From positions 1-36,024 of the forward strand of contig JBAXOA010000037.1 of NCBI GenBank assembly GCA_037133495.1: a DNA stretch of 36,024 nucleotides. Reading direction: 5' to 3'. Within the stretch, counting starts at the first letter, position 1. Each line of letters begins with the position of its first letter. This DNA comes from JAAFHB01 sp037133495. GTDB taxonomy: Bacteria; Bacteroidota; Bacteroidia; Bacteroidales; Prolixibacteraceae. Below are positions 17,991-25,818 of the stretch, piece after piece. Position numbers and translations under genes: made by a program. The notes beneath the pieces are model-generated. The model had not been told where the DNA came from. It worked only from the letters and a program-made list of their open reading frames with translations, and searched no databases.

Positions 17991-19406
17991 TTAGTTATGT
18001 ACCCAGGCTTTGATATGATTCAGGTTTTTGACCCTTTCAACGACTCCGGATTTACCCGTCCATTTCATCCGTTTGAGCATCACAAGATAGTCATTCAGAT
18101 AAGCTTCCATCATATCCCGTTTAAAAACCAATCTTACACTGCTTGTGTCGGTGAAATTCAGATCCCGGCTAATTCTTACACTAATTTTCAAATTAGTTCC
18201 ATCACTGTTCAAGGTTCCAAAAACGGTCTCCCTTTTATTGAAAAGGATAACATATCCCGAATCGCTGTTTGCTTCAAAGTAAAAGCCGGCTGGGGATTTT
18301 TGATGATCATCGTTAACAAGATTAATTTCCGATTCAATAATGCCAACATTATCGGTATCAAAGGTCTGTTTGAAAAAGTGAATTAATCCTGTTGAACCTG
18401 ATTTGTGTTCTGACAAAAGATTAAATTTGCGCTCCTTTAACAGCTCATTTTGTTGCCACCATTTTAGCCTTAGAATACCCTCCTGATCGATTTCGACCGC
18501 TTTTAGTGGCGATGAAAAGATGGTTTCGGACCCGGTATAGAAATGGTTTACGAGTACTCCATTGCCATTTAACGTTTTATCGGAAGGGGGATTATGAAAA
18601 AACCGCGGGAAGTAAATGTCACACCCTTTCCCAAACATATTCGGATTTTTCTTTTGCGTAAGAAAAGGACCTTCCGGCTTGTCGGAAACGGCAATTCTTC
18701 CTTCACTTACGGTAATATAGTATTTATCTCCTATTTTCTGAATACCACCCAGTTCTCCGGTTATGTTACCCTCCACCGGTGGGAGAGCTATCCATTGGAT
18801 ACCGTCAGTACTTTTGGCAAATCCGAAACCACAAACCTCATGGTTGAATTTTTCCGGAATTGGATCTGCCGTAAAATAGCCATAATACGAACCATCCTCA
18901 CGTTTGATGCAATCGATACAATCCCATCTCCCTTTTGGATGATACCACCTTGGGTCTTGAACAAAGCGAAGTGATTCGCTCACTTTATTCCAATGAACCA
19001 GATCATCCGATGTTGCAAACATGATATCCTGTTTTTCGCCGAACCATTCAGAATAGTTCATGATCCATTTGGAATGATTTTCAAAACCGGGAGCCTCGGT
19101 GATATGCCCTGTTCCCATCCAGGTAGTCCCTTTACGTGGCTCAAGTATTCTGCCAAACTGTTGCCAATTAACTCCGTCTTTGGATGTCATCAGTTCGAAA
19201 CTATCCCATTTGCCACCTTTCCCAGCGAGATAATACTGATAATATTGCCCTTTATAAAAATATAGCCAGGTATCCCAAAGCTGTCCGACCCTCTGTGGCG
19301 TATAAAATCCCGTCTGTATTTCCCCGGGTTTCCATATGTCCTGAGAATGAACATTTGATACCATCAAAATTGTCAAAAACCCAATAAACATTAAGCTCTT
19401 TCTCAT
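17991..19406 (-). CDS. GH32/GH43-like propeller with C-terminal beta-sandwich, secreted
   Basis: A 471-residue protein with a signal peptide ending SNVHSQ. The first two thirds form a clan-J-like five-bladed propeller: LWDTWLYFYKGQYYQYYLAG (Asp45 is the nucleophile candidate), SKDGVNWQ, TSDDLVHWN, GRWDCIDCIKREDG (RDP-like position) and an acidic GELGGIQK segment where an acid/base could lie. The last third looks like a concanavalin/GH32-C sandwich (FYFEANSDSGYVILFNKRE, YLNDYLVMLKRM). None of the exact GH32 sequences (NDPNG, ECP) are present, so it is a remote relative. It is flanked by GH78 (23 bases upstream) and the six-hairpin gene (24 bases downstream) in one transcript. Confidence 0.7.
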   Translation of the reverse strand: MRKSLMFIGFLTILMVSNVHSQDIWKPGEIQTGFYTPQRVGQLWDTWLYFYKGQYYQYYLAGKGGKWDSFELMTSKDGVNWQQFGRILEPRKGTTWMGTGHITEAPGFENHSKWIMNYSEWFGEKQDIMFATSDDLVHWNKVSESLRFVQDPRWYHPKGRWDCIDCIKREDGSYYGYFTADPIPEKFNHEVCGFGFAKSTDGIQWIALPPVEGNITGELGGIQKIGDKYYITVSEGRIAVSDKPEGPFLTQKKNPNMFGKGCDIYFPRFFHNPPSDKTLNGNGVLVNHFYTGSETIFSSPLKAVEIDQEGILRLKWWQQNELLKERKFNLLSEHKSGSTGLIHFFKQTFDTDNVGIIESEINLVNDDHQKSPAGFYFEANSDSGYVILFNKRETVFGTLNSDGTNLKISVRISRDLNFTDTSSVRLVFKRDMMEAYLNDYLVMLKRMKWTGKSGVVERVKNLNHIKAWVHN

Positions 19407-19429
19407 TATCGGATAACTTATTAATCGTG

Positions 19430-22231
19430 CTACTGATAAACGCGGATACTAAAAGAGTAATTCCCTGAACCTGCCCGCAAAACTGTTTTCCCGTTTTCCG
19501 AAGATATTGAACTGAAATCGGTATTGTTAATAAGAGTTTTCCCGTTTTCAGTAATATCTGTAATCTTTTCGGATGGCAAGAATATTTTTGCGGTTGTATT
19601 TGCCGGTATCCTGATATTAACAACCAACTTCTCGTTTTCACGTTTCCATTCAGACTTAATAGTTCCATAAAGCGATTGATATTCGCCCTTTACCCAAGAT
19701 AAGTCGGCAACAAAATCCGGCCGAATGATGATTTTTTTAAATCCTGGGGCTGAAGAATCCGGTTGAATCCCTACCAGAGAATAGTAAAACCAATAACCAA
19801 GGCTGCCACCCAGGGGTGGCATCTGGACAAGGCCACCTTTCCAGTCTTCCTTGAATATTTTGGAGCCATGGTTGAAAACCATATCATACCAACCCGGATA
19901 GGTTCTCTGATTTGCCATTTTATAAGCGACTTCACCTTTGCCCAGATCCGAAAGGCCTGTCAGGATTAGAGGTGTTCCTACGAAGCCGGTCCCCACGTGA
20001 TTGGAATCGGCTTCAATTTTTCTTACCAAATTATCCAGCACTGACTGCCGTTTATTATCCGGTGTCATATTAAAATAGAGTGGCATCAGTTGAGACGTCT
20101 GACTGTATTTTGCATATTTATTCGTAAGAGGATTGAAAAAATGGTTGTTGAAGGAGGCTTTGATTTTTTCAGCCAAGGCAGAGTACTGTTCAGCATCCTC
20201 TTTAAATCCAAGAATGGCAGCCGTTTTCGAAGTAATGAGTGCTGTATTGTAAAACCCAATTGTTGAAGTGAGCGGAACAGGAGTCATCACAGGCCTGACG
20301 CTACCCGGCTCAAGCCAGTCGCCAAGTCCCCATTTCACAACATAACTGCTGTCTATCGAGTTTAGGTAGCCGGTATATTTTTTCATCGCTTCGAAGCTCT
20401 CTTCCAGGATTTTTCTATCCCCGAAATGGGTATAAATTTTCCAGGGAAGGTAAACAATCATTCCTCCCCACCAGGGCCCATTGATGGTTGGTCCGTCAAA
20501 TCGTCCGGGTGCTACCGGAGGAACATATCCGTTGCTGTGAATGATATCAAGAAAATCCCGCTGCCACTTGATATACATTTCGGGACAGTCGAATGCATAC
20601 GCATAGGCATCAAAGGCCGTTTCTACATCCTGGGTCCATCCTGCCTTTTCGCGAACGGGATCATTGGGAATGTGAACGACGTAATTTTTCATCGTATGTA
20701 CCAGAATTGCATTCAGCTCGTTAAAAGCACTGTTTGAGCAGGAGAATTTACCCGTTTCCGGGAAATCGGTATTGACCGATATTCCGGTAATGTCATCTAA
20801 TTCTGGTTTATAATTCAGGCCATAAATTTCAACGTTCTTAATTCCGTTATAACTAAATTTCGCACTAAATGTCTCACTCTTTTCACCTTTGAGGATGTAT
20901 TCGTAGGTTTGGTACCTCCCTAAGGTATGGGAACCGGCACCCGGATATTTCACCGTGATCCTGGACCCTTTCTCCCCTTTAACTTTAATACGGCACCAAC
21001 CTGTGATCTCCTTTTCCAGATTAATGGAATATCCGTTTTTTATAGCTTCTACACTTACGGCTTTCACGCTGTCGGTAATCGTAACGGGTTTTAAGTGCTG
21101 GGCCTCGAGTCTGCCGGCAGGTGCATCAGCAGTTATAGCCTGATTCCAGTTTGTCGCCTTAAAAGCATTACTGTTCCAACCATCCATTTCCATGTTCGCG
21201 TCATAGGTTTCACCGCTCAGGATGTTGTTGAACCGAATTGGCCCTTCAGTTGTGAACTTCCAGCTATTGTCTGAAACTACTGTTTTTTGTGTGCCATCAG
21301 TGTAAAAGATATCAAGTTGAAACAGTAACCGCGGAGTGTCAATATAATCGGCAGCATAATACCTCAGAACATGGGGTATTACCAAATTAAACCAACCGTT
21401 TCCAAGGATTACTCCAATCGAATTATCTCCCTTTTGCAGTAAAGGGGTCACATCATACGACTGATAAAAGACCCTTTTCTGATAATCGGTATAAGCAGGA
21501 TTCAGCAGTTCATTACTTACCTTAATCCTATTGATATACAATTCATTCAGTCCTAAGCCGCAAATATTGGCAACTGCATATTTTACAGAATGTTCCGAGG
21601 TAAATTTCTTTCGAAGATAAACAGCAGGAGCATAGGAGATCGTATCTGTTTTCTTTCGGATTTCTTTACTTAGTGTCCACATCTCCTCCTCGCTCTCCAT
21701 CCCAAAATCGGGAAGGGCTTTCAATTCTTTCTGAAGAGGGGATAATTGCAGATCGGAAGTAATCCACTTCCCTTTCCAATCAGTAGAATTGAGCATTGCC
21801 ATTGTCCAATTTGAGACTTTACTCCATTCCGATTCTGCTCCATTTTTATCCCACACCTTTACTTTCCAGCAGTATTTATGGAGCGAAGCCAGCGGTTTTC
21901 CGGAAAACGGGATGTACAAACATTCGGTTGAAATAATTTTCCCACTGTCCCAAATATCTCCGCTATTCCTGTACAAGCTGGAACTGTCAGAGGATACCAA
22001 AATCTGATAAGCTGACTGGCTCCAGTTTCTCCGCTCCGATTGGATATTCCAGCTAAGCCGGGGATTGGGAGTATCTATTCCGGTGGGATTTGCCGAATGT
22101 TCACATTTAAGATTTGTGACATGAAAATTGGCTCCATTTACTAAATTGGTAAACGAGAATACAATTAGAAACAAAAAGAATAATGCCTTTTTTAACCAAT
22201 TTATATTAATAGTGAAATGTCGTATTTCCAT
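19430..22231 (-). CDS. GH78 alpha-L-rhamnosidase
   Basis: A 933-residue secreted enzyme (signal anchor at residues 12-32, ending LVNGA). Order: N-terminal fibronectin-like domain (PTGIDTPNPRLSWNI, about 35-145), beta-sandwich domains (about 150-490), (alpha/alpha)6 barrel (about 500-850) and a C-terminal beta domain. The catalytic motif normally written DCPQREKRGWTGD appears as NDPVREKAGWTQD (523-535): the acid Glu528 and Asp535 are kept, but the first Asp is Asn, with an Asp one residue later. The general-base Glu of the WERW motif corresponds to Glu795 in FKEDWKG. It releases terminal alpha-L-rhamnose, so region C probably targets a rhamnose-bearing polysaccharide. It lies 72 bases after the epimerase gene and 23 before the propeller gene. 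Confidence 0.93.
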   Translation of the reverse strand: MEIRHFTININWLKKALFFLFLIVFSFTNLVNGANFHVTNLKCEHSANPTGIDTPNPRLSWNIQSERRNWSQSAYQILVSSDSSSLYRNSGDIWDSGKIISTECLYIPFSGKPLASLHKYCWKVKVWDKNGAESEWSKVSNWTMAMLNSTDWKGKWITSDLQLSPLQKELKALPDFGMESEEEMWTLSKEIRKKTDTISYAPAVYLRKKFTSEHSVKYAVANICGLGLNELYINRIKVSNELLNPAYTDYQKRVFYQSYDVTPLLQKGDNSIGVILGNGWFNLVIPHVLRYYAADYIDTPRLLFQLDIFYTDGTQKTVVSDNSWKFTTEGPIRFNNILSGETYDANMEMDGWNSNAFKATNWNQAITADAPAGRLEAQHLKPVTITDSVKAVSVEAIKNGYSINLEKEITGWCRIKVKGEKGSRITVKYPGAGSHTLGRYQTYEYILKGEKSETFSAKFSYNGIKNVEIYGLNYKPELDDITGISVNTDFPETGKFSCSNSAFNELNAILVHTMKNYVVHIPNDPVREKAGWTQDVETAFDAYAYAFDCPEMYIKWQRDFLDIIHSNGYVPPVAPGRFDGPTINGPWWGGMIVYLPWKIYTHFGDRKILEESFEAMKKYTGYLNSIDSSYVVKWGLGDWLEPGSVRPVMTPVPLTSTIGFYNTALITSKTAAILGFKEDAEQYSALAEKIKASFNNHFFNPLTNKYAKYSQTSQLMPLYFNMTPDNKRQSVLDNLVRKIEADSNHVGTGFVGTPLILTGLSDLGKGEVAYKMANQRTYPGWYDMVFNHGSKIFKEDWKGGLVQMPPLGGSLGYWFYYSLVGIQPDSSAPGFKKIIIRPDFVADLSWVKGEYQSLYGTIKSEWKRENEKLVVNIRIPANTTAKIFLPSEKITDITENGKTLINNTDFSSISSENGKTVLRAGSGNYSFSIRVYQ

Positions 22232-22303
22232 AATGATCTGGTTTCTAAAAGATCAAAAAAAGATATTTAATAGAATCAAGTATTCAATAATGACGTGCAA
22301 CAT

Positions 22304-23248
22304 CTAATTATTCACATTAATTATATGTTGTACGGCCTCCTCAATAGCCTGCAAGGAAGTATATCGTGGGTTGTAATTGATCAGTCGTTTTGCTTTTTCA
22401 ATGCTGCAGTTCGGGCTATGCGCGATATGGTCCCAGGTCTCATCGGCCTCTGACTCAGTGACTGTTTTTTTCCACTCCTCCCATGGAAGAAAGCTCAGAA
22501 TGGCCTCCTTCCCATACCACGAAGCAACTGCAGATGCATAGCCTCTCAACGTAAGTGCCTGAGAAGAAACAATATGAAAGCTCTCGCCTACCGCATTGCT
22601 CCAGTTCGCCAATGCGTTGCAAAAGGATGCGGCCACATCATCGGCGTGCACATGATGGAGCGTTTCCATACCCAGATTGGGTAAAACGACCTCCTTCCCT
22701 TCGGCTAACCGCTTAAATGTTTCAGGATTTACAGTCCCGATGGGATTTACCGGAACCCATCCCGGTCCGACAATATGTCCCGGATGCAAGATCGTTGCAG
22801 GGAACCCAGTTTTGCGGGCGAGGGCTAGCAAATAAGATTCAATGGCAGCCTTCTTTGTCCCATAATCGCAAATCGGCTTGCGGAATTGAGTCTCCTCTGT
22901 CGGCACCACTTCGCTGTGACCATGCACCCAAATCGTTCCGCAGTGGAGAAAATGTTGAACATGACCATGAAGCGCTTCAACCAGATGACGGGCACTTTCC
23001 AGTGTAAAGCAGATCAGATCGATAACCACGTCGGGTGCGAGGTTGCGGATCTGAAAGCCAAACGTATTATTACTTTCTGCCTGGTCGCGGTCAATTGCAA
23101 CCATCTTTACCGAATTCCATGCAGGATGGGCAAGGTATGGTTTACGCTCCTGACGACTCACACAGATGACCTCATGACCGGCCAAGACCAATCGCGGAAC
23201 TAAATAAGTACCAATATGTCCGGTTCCTCCAATAACTACGATTTTCAT
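22304..23248 (-). CDS. NAD-dependent epimerase/dehydratase-like extended SDR
   Basis: I choose the ATG at 23248, giving MKIVVIGGTGHIG with the dinucleotide-binding glycines at the very start, 314 residues. The longer frame from 23320 overlaps the preceding gene and adds a basic tail. The active-site YxxxK appears as DYGTKKAAIE, and PGHIVGPG plus HHVHADDVA follow as in extended SDRs. There is no signal peptide, so this is the only cytoplasmic enzyme in region C. It begins 10 bases after the stop of the 818-residue protein gene. A role in converting an imported sugar or sugar acid is likely, but neither substrate nor product can be read from sequence. Confidence 0.87.
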   Translation of the reverse strand: MKIVVIGGTGHIGTYLVPRLVLAGHEVICVSRQERKPYLAHPAWNSVKMVAIDRDQAESNNTFGFQIRNLAPDVVIDLICFTLESARHLVEALHGHVQHFLHCGTIWVHGHSEVVPTEETQFRKPICDYGTKKAAIESYLLALARKTGFPATILHPGHIVGPGWVPVNPIGTVNPETFKRLAEGKEVVLPNLGMETLHHVHADDVAASFCNALANWSNAVGESFHIVSSQALTLRGYASAVASWYGKEAILSFLPWEEWKKTVTESEADETWDHIAHSPNCSIEKAKRLINYNPRYTSLQAIEEAVQHIINVNN

Positions 23249-23258
23249 TATGTAAATT

Positions 23259-25715
23259 TTAAATTTTAGGTGTTTGAAAAATCTGCCCTTCGGAAGTAAC
23301 GATAATCTCTTTCGTTTCACCTGATTTCACCACAACCTTAGGCCAATTCATAAAAGCATAACGGTCCAATGCTTGGGCAGTCATCTTGTCATCCTCACTA
23401 AAAAGGGCGATTTGAGCATCATATAGGGTTGGATTCGAAATCCGAAGGGTAATATTCTTTTTATCGCGTTTCGTTATTACCGCGTCTACATTATCCAGAA
23501 CAAATAATTCGCCGGTATCAAACCTCAAATAAATACCCGGATTTTGCGTTATGGTAAGCGAAGTTACAATTCCCCATGCCATGTTGGAATCGCCCTCGGG
23601 AATACTGCCGCCAATATTATTGGCTCCTTCCCAATCGCTGAGGTTAACGCGTTCTGAGACTGAGCCCGGCACTGCCTTAGGAACTACGGGGTTTGTTTCA
23701 GTTGTCGTATATTGAACTACATTGTGGGCAATATCCTTTAACAGCTCCATGTATCTTTTATCACCAGTTGCCCGGTACAATCGCAAAAGGAAATTTCCGG
23801 ACAGGATGTACATTCCCGGAGCCCCATGCGCATTTTGTATGCTTGCCCAAACTGCTCCGGTAGCTCTTGCATCAATTCGGTGCATTATACTTCCTTTCGG
23901 GAATTTGTAATCATAAGAGACAGTCCATGTCGAAAACAATGCTGCAGCATCTTTAGCGTACTTCAGCCACTCCTGATTACCTGATATTTCGAATAACGAC
24001 ATATAGGCCTCTGTGATATCGTATGCCGACTCACTATCCTGACCCTGTAAAATTTCGGCCGGTCCGCCTCCGGTATATCCTTTCAGCAAATCCCTGTTGT
24101 AATAAAACTTCCCTGCTGCCTCTGCAATTTTCAGGTATTCGGGATTATTAAAATATACTGAAGCGAGTGCAAGTCCTGAAATACAAACTGCCCCGGCTGT
24201 CGATCCGTTAATATCCATTTTACCCGTTTCTACATCGATAAATTGTCCAAACTGCCCATAATCCTTCCAGATTTTGACTATTCCATCAGCTTGTTTTCGG
24301 AACATCCCAATCCACTCAGGCTTAATAAAGGTCTCTTCCCCCTTCATCTTGAGGAGTTCGAGCGTTTGGATACCAAAAAAGAGCATCTCACCATTTCGGC
24401 GCACCATTGCAATATTGCGGTTCTTCTCTTTTTCCTTGAAATTATCGCCAAAAAGTTCACCTTTCATAAATATTCCATGGGTAAGCCCCGTTTTACCTTG
24501 CATGAGCCTCAACACATCAAAACTTTTGCCAATGCGCCGCAGACGCTCGGGAGTTGACTGAATTACCTGTGGGTACGAAAAAGCCGGCACACCGCCCCAT
24601 CCGGCCTGAAGATGCCAATAACACTGATTTCCATTGGGTTCTGAGCAAATATATCCGTATTTACTATCTTCATAATATTTGGATTGATCATGATGATCAA
24701 GAATAATTGCATTAATAGCGCTAAATGGAGCTACATTCCGATAAATGGTGGGTCCGGATAAAGCTTTACGAATTGTAAAAACCTTATTATAGAACGCCTG
24801 CAGATTATCGGCTGGGAAATTATAAATCCGCATTTTTAACTCCACTGCATCATTGGTTTTAAAATTGGATGGCTGATCATAACTTTTCTCAAAACCTGTC
24901 ATCACATAGCGGTATTCACGCACCCCGGGTGCACTTAAAACAAACGTTGCGCTATTTCTGAACAGATCTTCTTCTATAATCAAACCTGAGTTCCCCAATT
25001 GGGTGCCCTGAGTGGTTAACAGGATCCATCCCCTTTTTAGACTCTTGTTAAAAAAGCTAAGCATTGGTGTTGAGCAGCTACCGGTCAGCATCTCAATCTT
25101 TCCGCGACTATTATCCGTATTCAGATGTAAAACATTGGTTATTGTAACCGGCATGTCCAGCGGTTTATCGCGGGAATCATAGATATATGGAGGATATTGT
25201 ACCGGAAGGATTCTAAAACGATTCGCATTATAAACAGCGGCCGGAGCTAAAATATAATTTTCGAAACTCCAGTCTGAGAAGTCAAATGCCGCAGCAATTC
25301 CGGATGAAATCGCTACCCCTTCCGTAACTTTAAAAGTTAGTGAAAGATCCATTGCCTCATTTTCTTCAGATACAGGAGTAAGATGCACCTTGCAGCTCCA
25401 CTTCGAATCTGCGCTTTGCTGCTGTCCATTGGCAAATTGAGAAGTTTTAATAAGTTTTGATCCAAGATAACCGCATTCCAAAAGTCGCATTTTCCCTCTC
25501 AGAGATTTCAAAAATTGATCTGTTTCGGGTGAAATAGCCGGCAATTGATATTTAGTTATGGGCATCCATTTACCGACTTCTGTATCGATAGCCGCTAACC
25601 TTTTTTTATCCGGATTAGAGGAGGAATGTGCATGTTCAGGTAAAAGACGAGTGTCAGGATTTGCGGCAGCTAAGGCGATGAACAAAATAATTGAAAACAG
25701 AATAAACCGGCTCAT
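23259..25715 (-). CDS. Large secreted protein with predicted alpha/alpha-toroid core, function unknown
   Basis: An 818-residue protein with a signal peptide (MSRFILFSIILFIALAAAN). I do not recognise the family. Residues 90-330 look beta-rich (LTFKVTEGVAISSG, VTITNVLHLNTD). Residues 340-700 look like helical hairpins of an alpha/alpha toroid: GNQCYWHLQAGWGG, NGSTAGAVCISGLALAS, QGQDSESAYDITEAYMSLFEI, WASIQNAHGAPGMYILSGN and LYRATGDKRYMELLKD. A final beta domain (about 735-818) has NITLRISNPTLYDAQI. This beta/toroid/beta layout resembles many polysaccharide lyases and large glycosidases, which I offer as inference. Conserved-looking Gln, Asp, Glu and His in QGQDSESAYD and NAHGAPG could be active-site residues. 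It lies 103 bases after the GH29 gene and 10 bases before the epimerase gene. Confidence 0.6.
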   Translation of the reverse strand: MSRFILFSIILFIALAAANPDTRLLPEHAHSSSNPDKKRLAAIDTEVGKWMPITKYQLPAISPETDQFLKSLRGKMRLLECGYLGSKLIKTSQFANGQQQSADSKWSCKVHLTPVSEENEAMDLSLTFKVTEGVAISSGIAAAFDFSDWSFENYILAPAAVYNANRFRILPVQYPPYIYDSRDKPLDMPVTITNVLHLNTDNSRGKIEMLTGSCSTPMLSFFNKSLKRGWILLTTQGTQLGNSGLIIEEDLFRNSATFVLSAPGVREYRYVMTGFEKSYDQPSNFKTNDAVELKMRIYNFPADNLQAFYNKVFTIRKALSGPTIYRNVAPFSAINAIILDHHDQSKYYEDSKYGYICSEPNGNQCYWHLQAGWGGVPAFSYPQVIQSTPERLRRIGKSFDVLRLMQGKTGLTHGIFMKGELFGDNFKEKEKNRNIAMVRRNGEMLFFGIQTLELLKMKGEETFIKPEWIGMFRKQADGIVKIWKDYGQFGQFIDVETGKMDINGSTAGAVCISGLALASVYFNNPEYLKIAEAAGKFYYNRDLLKGYTGGGPAEILQGQDSESAYDITEAYMSLFEISGNQEWLKYAKDAAALFSTWTVSYDYKFPKGSIMHRIDARATGAVWASIQNAHGAPGMYILSGNFLLRLYRATGDKRYMELLKDIAHNVVQYTTTETNPVVPKAVPGSVSERVNLSDWEGANNIGGSIPEGDSNMAWGIVTSLTITQNPGIYLRFDTGELFVLDNVDAVITKRDKKNITLRISNPTLYDAQIALFSEDDKMTAQALDRYAFMNWPKVVVKSGETKEIIVTSEGQIFQTPKI

Positions 25716-25818
25716 ATAAAATGAATTTTACAATTTGAAAAATATATGAATCAAACTGTTACATTGCTTTTCACGATGTACATGAAGTGTAACTCAGAGG
25801 ACCTAATCCTCGTGCACC
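25716..25818. other. Short spacer with small hairpin between GH29 and the 818-residue gene
   Basis: There is no coding content. A small GAGGA-CCTAA-TCCTC stem lies at about 25796-25810 just after the GH29 stop on the minus strand. It is too short to call a terminator, but it may modulate read-through. Confidence 0.3.

Noticed and set aside
17997..18386. Plus-strand reading frame of 129 codons
   Set aside because: It lies wholly antisense to the propeller gene and has no recognisable protein features.
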